27,504 bases of DNA from Willaertia magna (taxonomy: Eukaryota > Heterolobosea > Eutetramitea > Acrasida > Naegleriidae): assembly GCA_902984215.1 (NCBI GenBank), contig CADWAF010000781.1, positions 1-27,504 of the forward strand. Direction: 5' to 3'. Positions 1-8,800 of the stretch are shown in pieces. The translations under genes and the position numbers were made by a program. Positions within the stretch are counted from its first letter, which is position 1. The number at the start of each line of letters is the position of its first letter. A model generated the notes under the pieces. That model had not been told where the DNA came from. It ran no database searches and was given only the letters and a program-made list of their open reading frames with translations.

Positions 1-472
1 TTTTTTTCTAAAATTCAATGCCGATTAGATGCTATGCTGTCCTTTTGATTCTGTTTTCAAAGCCGATTTTAATCTCGGTAGACGATCGTAAAGTAGAAAG
101 TAAAGGCAACAAAGTAGAAAGTGCATGCGCGGTAGAACCAAATGAGTGGCGAAGGTACTTCTACTTTTTATCAAACTCATGTCCATCGTTTTCATAAGCT
201 CTTAGAAAGAAACTATTTGGTTAAGGAATTGATACTAATGGGTTCCTGAAAAGTTGCTGTTTTACCTTTTTGTTTTTTTCCTTTTTAGTGTTTTAAAACA
301 ATTGTTTTTGTAAATTATCGTAAATCTATTGTAATGAGTTTTTCTTTCTTTTAAAAGTTTTGTTGTAAACAATTTTAAATTTGTAAATTTATAAATATTT
401 TCTTATTTTAAATTTTCTCTTATATAATTGACAATTTATTTAGTCAACTAAGAAATCAAAAAAGTGAAAAAC
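1..472. other. Intergenic region upstream of first gene
   Basis: No supported gene. The left 240 nt are less AT-rich than other spacers and hold short repeats (see the 90-168 entry). The right 200 nt become T- and A-rich, as in the leaders of the other genes here. It probably contains the promoter and 5' leader of the small mitochondrial-type gene, and possibly the end of a gene outside the window. No tRNA or recognised RNA was seen. Confidence 0.5.
90..168. repeat. Short direct repeat with imperfect inverted copy
   Basis: The 12-mer AAAGTAGAAAGT occurs at 90-101 and 111-122, nine bases apart. An inverted near-copy (ACTTCTACTTT, one base shorter) lies at 158-168. Either repeat could pair with the inverted copy in a transcript, or the repeats could be protein-binding sites. 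It may also be chance in purine-rich DNA. Confidence 0.4.
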
Positions 473-859
473 ATGAAGACCATTCGTTCTTTACTCAAAA
501 CCACAAAGCAATTTAACAAATTACCACAAACCAGTTTAATTTCCAAAAGGTTCATTTACACTTCCAACTCAACTGATGCATTTAGCCAACAATCAGAATC
601 TGCCACAATGAGAGATGCAAACGAAAGGGTTTTAAATGATATGAACACTAAATCTGAACGTGCAAATGATATAAAAGAAGCAAGAACTGAGGAAATGCTT
701 CAAGATGAAGATAGTATTAAATTCTTTAATGAAAAACAACCTGATAATAGAAAAATAGGTGAAAAAATCTCAGATAAGAATAAAGACTTTTTAGAGCATG
801 CAAGAAGTGATGATATTGGAACTGGAACAATGAAAAGCCCTGCAAGAAAAACCCAATAA
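473..859 (+). CDS. Small putative mitochondrial protein, function unknown
   Basis: 128 residues from the first ATG at 473; the open frame extends a little upstream but without an ATG. The first ~32 residues (MKTIRSLLKTTKQ...) are rich in Lys, Arg, Ser and Thr with no acidic residue, which is typical of a cleavable mitochondrial presequence; the KRFIYTS stretch would suit processing. The rest is hydrophilic and charged (Asp, Glu, Lys, Asn) with no Cys or membrane segment, and is probably disordered or helical. I recognise no domain; a small stress- or LEA-like protein is possible but unproven. The stop is embedded in AATAAA (855-860). Confidence 0.65.
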   Translation: MKTIRSLLKTTKQFNKLPQTSLISKRFIYTSNSTDAFSQQSESATMRDANERVLNDMNTKSERANDIKEARTEEMLQDEDSIKFFNEKQPDNRKIGEKISDKNKDFLEHARSDDIGTGTMKSPARKTQ

Positions 860-1374
860 ATAATTTCTCTTTTCTTATCTTCCTTAATTATTAAATATAA
901 CACAATTCACCAGCAACTCTTTCCTACATAACACGACTCTAACAATGCACTTCACCAAGTTATTATTCAAAATACCACTGCACAAAATAATGGATTCTCG
1001 TAAAATCAAGGCAGTGAGTGCACTGCGTGATCTTGTAGATTGTAACAAACTCATATAAAATAATTGATTTCACTTAATTTACAACATAGTATTCTACTAA
1101 TACAGCAGTAGTAAAGCGGAAGAAACGACATATTATGTTAAATAGATTTGATTTAACACCAAAACATAGTTCCGCAACAACAAATATAGTATTCAATAAA
1201 TTTTGAATAATAATTTCACATATTCTTCATTAATTTTAAACAAAGATTTTCACCCAATTCACAATCAATTGATTGTTGGAGGAAAAGTTGTTGTTAATTA
1301 TTTTTTGAGTTTGGGTTTCATCTCTCTTCCGATAATTCGGAAAGGATTTGTAAATTAAACAAAAAAATACCAAA
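860..1374. other. Intergenic region with hairpin, CCT3 promoter side
   Basis: 515 nt without a gene. It must contain the 3' end of the upstream gene and the promoter and leader of CCT3. The only clear structure is the perfect hairpin at 1011-1026. The last 100 nt are T/A-rich and run into an A-rich leader before the CCT3 ATG. Confidence 0.5.
1011..1026. repeat. Perfect 6-bp inverted repeat (hairpin)
   Basis: GCAGTG, a 4-nt loop AGTG, then CACTGC. It lies in a locally GC-richer patch about 350 nt upstream of the CCT3 start. It could be a protein-binding palindrome or a structured RNA stem; nothing here decides. Confidence 0.45.
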
Positions 1375-3109
1375 ATGTTTGCACAATCTAGACCTCAAAT
1401 TTTCGTTCTTAGTGAGTATCTCTTCATCAACATACAATAATTTCCTAACAATAATAATTCTTTTATATCATTTTAACCTTCTACTTACGATCCATTATCG
1501 GTTTATAATGATTATCAATTATTAATTAACTTTAGAGGGTAACTCCAAAAGAGAACAAGGAGCAAAAGCTCAATTAGCTAATATTCAAGCAGCAAAGGCT
1601 ATTGCATCCATTGTTAGAACAACCCTTGGACCAAAGGCTATGCTTAAAATGATTTTAGACCAAATGGGTACAGTGCAATTAACAAGTGATGGTAACGCAA
1701 TCTTAAGAGAATGTGATGTTACTCATCCAGCAGCTAAAAGTATGATTGAATTAAGTAGAACACAAGATGAAGAAGTAGGAGATGGTACCACTTCAGTAAT
1801 TATCTTAGCAGGAGAGATTTTAACAGTTGCTGAACCATTATTAGAACGTAAAATCCATCCAACTAAAATTGTTAAAGGTTTCTTAAAGGCTTTAGAAGAT
1901 GCAGTTACTTATATCGGAGAAAAAATATCAAAGACTATTGATACAAATAATTATGAAGAAGTAGCTAAAGTAGTTAACACTTGTATCGGAACTAAATTTA
2001 CTCATCGTTATAGTGATTTAATGTGTAAATTAGCAATTGAATCAGTTAAAAAAGTAGCAATTGATTTAGGAAATGGAAAGAAAGATATTGATGTTAAAAG
2101 ATATGTTCGTATTGAAAAGATTCCAGGTGGAATTTTAGAAGAATCAAGAGTATTAGAAGGTGTTATGCTTAATAAGGATATTCTTCATCCAAAGATGAGA
2201 AGAAGAATTGAAAATCCAAGAATTTTACTTTTAGATTGTCCACTTGAATATAAGAAAGGAGAAAGTGAAACTAATGTTATTTTAGAAAAGGAAGAAGATT
2301 TTGAAACTTTACTTCGTTTAGAAGATGAATATATTAAGAGAGTATGTGATGATATTATGAAATTCAATCCAGATTTAGTTGTTACTGAAAAGGGATGTTC
2401 TGATTTAGCACAATATTATCTTTTAAAGAAGAATATTTCTGTATTGAGACGTGTTAGAAAAACTGATAACAATCGTATTGCTCGTGCAACTGGTGCAACA
2501 ATTGTTACTAGAACTTCAGAAATTAAAGAATCTGATATTGGTACTGGAGCAGGTTTATTTGAAGTTAGAAAGATTGGTGATGAATACTTTTCATTTATTG
2601 AAAATTGTAAAGATCCAAAGGCTTGTACAATACTTTTAAGAGGAGGTAGCAAAGATATTTTAAATGAAATTGAAAGAAATCTTGATGATGCTCTTCATGT
2701 TGTAAAGAATATCTTTGTTGATTCACGTGTTGTTCCAGGTGGTGGTGCAACTGAAATGAGTGTTTCTCAATATCTTTTAGAGAAATCTAAGAGTATTAAA
2801 GGTATTGAACAATTACCATATCAAGCTGTTGCTTCTGCTTTAGAAGTTATACCTAGAACTTTAGCTGAAAATTGTGGTGCTCACACTATTCGTTTAATTA
2901 CTGAACTAAGGGCTAAACATGCAAATGGTGAAAATACTTCATTAGGTATAGATGGTCAAAAAGGTGTCATTGTAGATACAGCACAACTTAATATTTGGGA
3001 TCCATATGAGGTTAAAGTGCAAACAATTAAGACTGCAGTTGAATCAGCATGTCTTATTCTTCGTATTGATGACGTTTTATCATCGCTCAAACCAAAAGAT
3101 AAGAAATAA
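1375..3109 (+). CDS. CCT3: CCT3, T-complex protein 1 subunit gamma
   Basis: Gamma subunit of the cytosolic TRiC/CCT chaperonin, which folds actin and tubulin using ATP. Two exons, 1375-1411 and 1536-3109, with a 124-nt phase-1 intron (GTGAGT..TTTAG), give 536 residues, the family's usual length. Exon 1 encodes the MFAQSRPQIFVL start and splicing creates the Lys before GNSKREQG, a gamma-specific N-terminus. Group II chaperonin motifs are present: TTLGP (41-45), GDGTTS (94-99, ATP-binding/catalytic loop) and VVPGGGATEM near residue 385. The gene ends 6 nt from the stop of the opposite-strand F-box gene. Its stop lies in AATAAA (3105-3110), so the mRNA 3' end probably runs antisense into that gene. 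Its client tubulin also links it to TBCE further along. Confidence 0.97.
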
Positions 3110-3115
3110 ACTCTT

Positions 3116-4150
3116 TTATTCATCATTTAAATAATTTTCAATTATTTCTTTCTTAATACTAGAGTGATTAAGTATGTACTTGTCATTAGTGTTAAAATAG
3201 GTATTTTGTAAGGTTATCGTTTCATCATCTACTTTATCTAACATTACCCAAACTGATTTATCTAATTCAAATAATTTCTCTTCTTCCTTTTCAGTAAATA
3301 AATCCTTGACATTACTAAAAGCATTTTTAATAAATTCTTTCAATTCTACAAATAATTCCTTTAATTTTTCCATTATTGAAATGAATGAAATTTCTTTTAA
3401 ACTAATTAATAATTTCATCAACCATTTACAAATTCTAACAATTACTCTTCCAATAACTTGAGCAAAATTACAAACATGTTTTACCAATCTAAAAGTACTA
3501 AACTCCATAACTGCTTGATAAATAGCTATTAATATTAAGGCAATAATTTTACCAAATGTTCCATATTTTCTCAAATAAACTAGACCACTGATGAGATATA
3601 CAGTGGGTAATCCAAAATAAAAACATAAAATATATCCTAAAGTTTTAAATAATATTTGTATGATACTTGGTTGAACTACTTCTGTCACTTCTAAAAAGAA
3701 ATATTTATAACCAGTTACAACGGTAACAGGAACCGTTGCCAATAATAATATATTGTAAAATAAAATAAAAACTAAAAACATTTCATAATGATCACCTTTA
3801 TCTTTTAAAAGTAAATCTTTTGTAATAAATTCATAAATTTCATTCCCCAAATCACCACTAATCTTACAAAGAGTATCTTTACAATAATTTACAAAACTTT
3901 CTCCTTTCTCTCTTATCTTAAATTTTATAATTTTTACACAATAATTTTCAATTAATTTATACCAATCTCTACAAACAAATTTAATTTTTAACAAATCAAA
4001 TGGTGAAAGAAATTTAAAGATTAATAACATTTCGTCATTACACAAACGCAACGTTTTACTTTCTACTTCTTCAAAAGAAGATAGCGCATTACAATCAGAA
4101 AAGAAGAAAATTACAGAGTTCTCTTCACATTGTTGTTCAATCTTAAACAT
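3116..4150 (-). CDS. F-box protein with multi-pass membrane region
   Basis: 344 residues, single exon. Residues ~36-75 fit an F-box (LCNDEMLLIFKFLSPFDLLK.KFVCRDWYKLIENY), the motif that binds SKP1 and recruits substrates to SCF ubiquitin ligases. After a soluble stretch come about three hydrophobic segments (~124-146, 163-193, 198-217). A long amphipathic, Lys/Leu/Phe-rich region (~230-290) follows, then an acidic tail. An F-box N-terminal to several membrane spans is unusual; it implies a membrane-anchored ubiquitin-ligase adaptor, which is inference. The stop lies within AATAAA on the minus strand (3115-3120) and the gene is convergent with CCT3 with a 6-nt gap. Confidence 0.75.
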   Translation of the reverse strand: MFKIEQQCEENSVIFFFSDCNALSSFEEVESKTLRLCNDEMLLIFKFLSPFDLLKIKFVCRDWYKLIENYCVKIIKFKIREKGESFVNYCKDTLCKISGDLGNEIYEFITKDLLLKDKGDHYEMFLVFILFYNILLLATVPVTVVTGYKYFFLEVTEVVQPSIIQILFKTLGYILCFYFGLPTVYLISGLVYLRKYGTFGKIIALILIAIYQAVMEFSTFRLVKHVCNFAQVIGRVIVRICKWLMKLLISLKEISFISIMEKLKELFVELKEFIKNAFSNVKDLFTEKEEEKLFELDKSVWVMLDKVDDETITLQNTYFNTNDKYILNHSSIKKEIIENYLNDE

Positions 4151-4236
4151 TTTTTATTAAATTTTTTTTGTTTAATTTGAAAATTACATTTGACTTTTTA
4201 ATTTTTTTTTAATTTTTTTTTATTTTCGAATAAATT

Positions 4237-4590
4237 TTAAACTTCTTTTAATTCTTTAGGAGGTTCTTGTAATTGAAAAGATAAACTTGGAGCGAATTTT
4301 GGGTATTCTTTTGTTAAAGTAAATCTTTCATAACATTCAGTTAAGTTTTGTAATAAATAATTTTCAACATTTTGTAAAATAGTTGTAATATCACCTGTAT
4401 TTGAATTTAAATAATTTTGTAATGAATCTTTTAATTCTTTTGTTAATTTTAATTCTAAATTACCATTAATTTCTAAATATTTTTGATTAAAAAGTGTTAA
4501 TTTTTCTTTTAATATTTCTGGTTGACTAATTAATGGTTTCAATTCAAAAAGTTCATCTAAATCTTTCCTTTGATGTGTTCTTGAGTACAT
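4237..4590 (-). CDS. Small protein resembling C-terminal part of an RGS domain
   Basis: 117 residues. From about residue 10 to 99 the helix pattern fits the second half of an RGS (regulator of G-protein signalling) domain: an ELFEL...EKLTLFNQKYLE helix pair, a LELKLTKELKDSL helix, then QNVENYLL and CYERFTLTKEYPKF, like the family's AQ..V..LM....PRF..S..Y ending. The first three RGS helices are missing. Only ~180 nt separate this start from the divergent RCC1-like gene, so there is little room for an upstream exon. It may be a truncated domain, an orphan helical protein, or a gene with an undetected 5' exon. The ATG at 4590 is directly preceded by the 11-mer ATAAACTTTCA. Confidence 0.5.
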   Translation of the reverse strand: MYSRTHQRKDLDELFELKPLISQPEILKEKLTLFNQKYLEINGNLELKLTKELKDSLQNYLNSNTGDITTILQNVENYLLQNLTECYERFTLTKEYPKFAPSLSFQLQEPPKELKEV

Positions 4591-4711
4591 GAAAGTTTAT
4601 AGAGAGAACTAACCAAGAACAATTAGAAAGAAATAAGAAGAATTGTTGGCTGGATAAATTCACAAGCCACTTGTTCTATCAAGCTAAGGCCTTTGCAACA
4701 ATAAACTTTCA
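4590..4711. promoter_or_regulatory. Divergent promoter region with mirrored 11-mer
   Basis: The 11-mer ATAAACTTTCA lies at 4701-4711 on the plus strand and, inverted, at 4590-4600. Each copy is therefore in sense orientation in front of one of the two divergent genes. The minus copy abuts and includes the first base of the ATG of the RGS-like gene; the plus copy ends 57 nt before the RCC1-like ATG. It could be a shared transcription or leader element. Confidence 0.4.
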
Positions 4712-4768
4712 GGTATTAAATAACCGAGCAATCTTATTGTAAAAACAAATCACAAAAATAACAAAAAA

Positions 4769-6121
4769 ATGCATGAATTTCACAAAATAAAATTAAGAAG
4801 TGAAAAGCCCAAAATTATTGTCAATAGTTATAATCCCAATAATAACTCAATCACCACCGAAAAGCAACAAGAACAACAAAAACCATCCTTCTTCCAAAGA
4901 CTATTTCAAAAAAAGAATAAAAAAGAAGAAAAAAAAACTGAAATAAAGAATGACGAAATAATTAATACTTTACAACAACCACCAATTGAATTACTTCCTT
5001 TTACAAATAAAAAAATAAAATTTATTTCTTACAACATGAATCGTTTAATTTATGTAACAACTGATAATGAAATGTATGGTATGGGATTTAACAGTTTTGG
5101 ACAACTTGGTTGTGGTGATTTTATAGAAAAAAATACCTTTACAAAAATTGATTTTAATGGTCAAATTAAATTTATTTTATGTCTGTATTTTGTCACCGTT
5201 CTTATCAATCAATGTAATGAAGTGTTTGTCTGTGGAAATATAAATATGTTTAAAGAATATATACAAGATAAAAACTTAATGAAATCTGAAAATTTTATTA
5301 AAACAAATATTAAATTAAATGAATTGAATGGATCAATAAAATTTTTAAGAGGAAAAAGTAATTATTTATTTTTTGTGACTGAAAAATCTATTTATGGAAT
5401 TGGTTGTAATTCATATGGAAATTTAGGGTTAAAGTGTCCTGAAGACGATTACCTTGAAACAAATATTACAAAAATTATGGATAATGAAATTATAGATTTA
5501 CAATGTGGATGGGCACATTCTGTAATTTTAGATAAAAATGGTGACGTTTTTGTAACAGGTCGTAATGACGATGGTCAACTTGGAACTGGAGACAAAAAAC
5601 ACAGGATTGGATTTACAAAAATTAATTTACCATTTAAAGTTAAAAAAATTAATTGTTGTAATTGCACAACCTTAATTTTAAATGATTTAAATGAATTATA
5701 TATAACCGGTTTTAATTTTATTCAAGAAAAAACTTTCAATTCCTTTACAAAAATAGTAGTTGACCAATCATTACAAAATCAAGAAGACGAAATCATTGAT
5801 TTATTTCCCTCTTTTGGACATTATCTATTATTTATAACAAAAAGAAATAATATATTTGTTATCGGAGAAAATAAGAATGAACTACTAGGAATAGATTATT
5901 CTTTATGTAAAAATGATACAAATTTAGATAAATTTATGAAATTAGATTGGTTTACAACGAATAGAAAATTTATCTTTCCAATTTTATTAGAAAATCGTAT
6001 TTATTTATTTACAAGTAATTACAAAGTGAATGAATTAGAGAAAGAGAATGACTTGGGGAGTAATTGCTTTCAAAAAGCAAAACAGAAACAACTCTGTGAT
6101 TGCATTCTAGTTTGTGTTTAA
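4769..6121 (+). CDS. RCC1-like repeat (beta-propeller) protein
   Basis: 450 residues, single exon. After a low-complexity Lys/Gln/Asn-rich N-terminus (~1-75) come RCC1-type blades recognisable by G.N..GQLG cores: MYGMGFNSFGQLGCGD (~102-117), VFVCGN, IYGIGCNSYGNLG, the best repeat VFVTGRNDDGQLGTGD, LYITGFN, and IFVIGENKNELLG near the C-terminus. RCC1 repeats form seven-bladed propellers used for Ran GEF activity, other GEF activity or protein binding. No Ran-specific feature is evident, so the exact role is open. The tail is Cys-rich (CDCILVCV) but lacks a CaaX box. Unlike most genes here, the stop context is TAAC. Confidence 0.85.
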   Translation: MHEFHKIKLRSEKPKIIVNSYNPNNNSITTEKQQEQQKPSFFQRLFQKKNKKEEKKTEIKNDEIINTLQQPPIELLPFTNKKIKFISYNMNRLIYVTTDNEMYGMGFNSFGQLGCGDFIEKNTFTKIDFNGQIKFILCLYFVTVLINQCNEVFVCGNINMFKEYIQDKNLMKSENFIKTNIKLNELNGSIKFLRGKSNYLFFVTEKSIYGIGCNSYGNLGLKCPEDDYLETNITKIMDNEIIDLQCGWAHSVILDKNGDVFVTGRNDDGQLGTGDKKHRIGFTKINLPFKVKKINCCNCTTLILNDLNELYITGFNFIQEKTFNSFTKIVVDQSLQNQEDEIIDLFPSFGHYLLFITKRNNIFVIGENKNELLGIDYSLCKNDTNLDKFMKLDWFTTNRKFIFPILLENRIYLFTSNYKVNELEKENDLGSNCFQKAKQKQLCDCILVCV

Positions 6122-6338
6122 CAGTTTTATCATTGTATTATAAATTACTACCATTAACAAACATTCTTGAACCAATAATTGAAAAAACAACGTTGACGGA
6201 CAACCACATGACTCGATCAAAATCCATTTTAGACGAAGTAAGCTTGTTGTAAACCGTTAAAACACTGTTCACAAAGTGATCTGCTTGGATAAAACATTAA
6301 CAAATTCCGAACACAAATAAAAATCAAATATAAAAATA

Positions 6339-7087
6339 ATGTCTGAACCAATTGAATTTCCAAGCCAAAATCCAAAAGGTAATTGCCCAGGTTATTTAAA
6401 CAAGCCTTCTACACCAACCACAATGGGATTAGTCGTCATTCAAGAATGGTGGGGTGTAAATGAACAACATAAACAAAAGGCAATTAAAATCTCTAATGAA
6501 TTAGGTGCAATTACTTTAGTTCCGGATTTATATAGAGGTAAAGTTGCAATTGATAGAGAAGAAGCAGGACATTTAATGCAAGGATTAGATTTTAAAGGTG
6601 CAGTTGCAGATATTCATGGAGCAGCAAAATACCTTAAAGAACAATTAGGTTGTAAAAAGGTTGGTGTAACTGGTTTCTGTATGGGTGGCGCATTAACTTT
6701 ATTTTCTCTTGTACAAGGTGATGAAATTATTATTGATTCTGGTTCTGCTTTTTATGGAATTCCAAATTCAAATTATGTTGATTTAACGCAAATTAAAGTT
6801 CCAGTTATTGGACATTTTGGGGAATTGGATGATGCAAAAGGGTTTAGTGATATTGAAACTGCAAGAGATTTAAATAATAAATTGAAAGAAGCAGGTGTTG
6901 ATTTTACATTATATGAATATAAAGGTAAGTGGATTAATGATCATTATAATTTAATTATGACTTTACAATTAATTAATTAGGTTGTGGACATGCATTCGCA
7001 AATGAACAAGGACCACATTACAACGAAGAAAGTGCAAATATTGCATTCGATAGAATGTATGATTTCTTTAGAAAGACTCTCCAATAA
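6339..7087 (+). CDS. Dienelactone hydrolase family protein
   Basis: Two exons, 6339-6924 and 6981-7087, separated by a 56-nt phase-1 intron (GTAAGT..TTAG), give 230 residues, typical for the family. This alpha/beta hydrolase has the Cys-Asp-His triad of dienelactone hydrolases: nucleophile Cys114 in GFCMGGAL, Asp164 or Asp165 in GELDDAKG, and His199 in YKGCGHAFANE, with Glu36 in IQEWWG. The His and the conserved tail lie wholly in exon 2, so an unspliced message would encode a 213-residue protein lacking the catalytic His. Its stop TAG is the last three bases of the intron. Natural substrates of eukaryotic members are poorly known. The stop lies in AATAAA (7083-7088). Confidence 0.92.
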
Positions 7088-7172
7088 ATAGTTTAAAATT
7101 TCACATTAAGCTCATCAACCACAAAGAATTACAAATTGTAATTCCAAGTTGACAAAAAGTTTATAAAAAAAA

Positions 7173-8468
7173 ATGAAAAAGCTTTCAACAGTCTTTTTTC
7201 ACACCAAGAAATTGAATGTTGCTTGTAATAATATTAAGACTAAAAGATATTTCTATCAAACTTTAATTTCATACAGTAATAATGTCAATCAACAACAACA
7301 AACAAAAAAGAGAATCATGTTTTTCGGTACCGATACCTTTTCTTTACCGACTCTTCAATTATTACATACAGAATTTGTAAAATCCGATCAAGCTGAATTA
7401 TGTATAATTTGTCCACCAGATAGAAAAACATTAAGAAGAAATCAATACACAATGAAAAGTTGTACAGTTAAAGATTATTGTCTTGAAAATAATTTACCAT
7501 TCTTTCATCCTTTAGAATTACACGAGAAAAAACCGGATGAAAGAAAGAAAATTCAAAGACTTGGAATAACAGATTTACCTTTACATCCTTTGCTTTTTGG
7601 TGAAGAAACTGTTAATAGAATTAAAGAACTAGAACAAGCTAATGAAAATGTAGAAGTAATTGCAGAAGAAAATATAAATTTTAATCCAAAATTTGATATT
7701 GGTGTTGTTGTCAGTTTTGGTTATTTTATTCAACCTTCAATTATTCAACAATTTAAACAACAAAAAAAACTACAAGAAGAAAAGAGTGAAAATAATCAAT
7801 TTTCTAATAATATATTTAATATTCATCCAAGTATTTTACCTAGATATAGAGGACCTGCTCCTATTCATCATACTTTATTAAATGGTGATAATGAAACCGG
7901 TATAACAATTATTGAATTAGATGAAAAACAATTTGATATTGGTAAAATTATTAGACAAGAAAGATTTCCAGTTGGAAAAACTGAAACATTTAATCAATTA
8001 CATGATAGATTAGCAAATAAAGGTGCTGAACTGTTAATTGAAACAATTAAAAGCTGTAATTTTGATATGTCTTCTTTAAAGAGGAAAACGCAATTAGATC
8101 TTTCAACTGAGGAAAATGTTCAACCAACAAAAGCAAAGAAAGTGAATGCAGCGTTAGGTAACATAGAATTTAATGAAGACATAATGACAATTTATAATAA
8201 ATGGAGGGCTTTAGATAAGGTTTTTATACCTTATAATAATATTCATAGAATGTTATTAAAATCTATTGATTACCCTATAATAATTAATAATAATGAGGCA
8301 AAGCATAAAGTTGGAACATTATTTAAAGAAAACAAGTCTTTATTTTTACAATGTAATGGTGGAATATTGAAGATTTTATCTTTACAAATTGAAACAAAGA
8401 AAGAAATGTTGGCAGAAGCTTTCCTATTAGGTCACAACTTACCTTTAGAATTACCACTTAAAAACTAA
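7173..8468 (+). CDS. MTFMT: Methionyl-tRNA formyltransferase, mitochondrial
   Basis: 431 residues, single exon. It transfers a formyl group from 10-formyl-tetrahydrofolate to initiator Met-tRNA for organellar translation. Residues 1-45 are basic, Ser/Gln/Asn-rich and lack acidic residues, which fits mitochondrial targeting. The formyltransferase core starts at RIMFFGTDTFSLPTL (~47) and includes VVVSFGYFI and the signature FNIHPSILPRYRGPAPI with Asn216 and His218, then Asp255 in QFDIGKI (the Asn-His-Asp set). The C-terminal domain carries IYNKWRALDK, like the IRA..P segment of bacterial Fmt. An insertion of about 50 residues (~115-170) separates the two halves of the core. It implies formylated mitochondrial initiation. 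Confidence 0.9.
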   Translation: MKKLSTVFFHTKKLNVACNNIKTKRYFYQTLISYSNNVNQQQQTKKRIMFFGTDTFSLPTLQLLHTEFVKSDQAELCIICPPDRKTLRRNQYTMKSCTVKDYCLENNLPFFHPLELHEKKPDERKKIQRLGITDLPLHPLLFGEETVNRIKELEQANENVEVIAEENINFNPKFDIGVVVSFGYFIQPSIIQQFKQQKKLQEEKSENNQFSNNIFNIHPSILPRYRGPAPIHHTLLNGDNETGITIIELDEKQFDIGKIIRQERFPVGKTETFNQLHDRLANKGAELLIETIKSCNFDMSSLKRKTQLDLSTEENVQPTKAKKVNAALGNIEFNEDIMTIYNKWRALDKVFIPYNNIHRMLLKSIDYPIIINNNEAKHKVGTLFKENKSLFLQCNGGILKILSLQIETKKEMLAEAFLLGHNLPLELPLKN

Positions 8469-8536
8469 AACCTCAATAATTAAATAAATCAAATTGTAAT
8501 CAAATTTATAAAATTTAAATTTCACAAATTAAAAAA

Positions 8537-8746
8537 ATGAAAAACAATATTAAACTTTTGGCAATCGTATTTTGTTGCTGCTTAATTGTGCTTTATAAGA
8601 ATTATTGTTTTGCAATGGAAGAAGGACAAAACAGTCTTTTGAATGTTGGCTTAGATGGCGAAAGTACAATCACAGGAAATCTACAAGATCATTCGACCCA
8701 GACCAAATTTAATGTAGGTAAGGAAAAGGTCTTTTCGTTACAATAA
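8537..8746 (+). CDS. Small putative secreted or membrane-anchored protein
   Basis: 69 residues between two well-supported genes. The start is a signal peptide or anchor: MKNNIK, a hydrophobic core LLAIVFCCCLIVLY, and a plausible cleavage after CFA (residue ~26). The remaining ~43 residues are polar with no Cys. I recognise no family. An A-rich leader before the ATG and a stop inside AATAAA (8742-8747), as in the confirmed genes, argue that it is real, but it could be chance. It ends 54 nt before the NDK start. Confidence 0.5.
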   Translation: MKNNIKLLAIVFCCCLIVLYKNYCFAMEEGQNSLLNVGLDGESTITGNLQDHSTQTKFNVGKEKVFSLQ

Positions 8747-8800
8747 AATAACCAATTGGTCAACCTATAGAATTTTGAAGAACAAAAAAAACCAACCACC

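Noticed and set aside
6925..6980. Premature stop (pseudogene) in the dienelactone hydrolase
   Set aside because: A GTAAGT..TTAG intron restores the frame and the catalytic His exactly, so the gene is intact.
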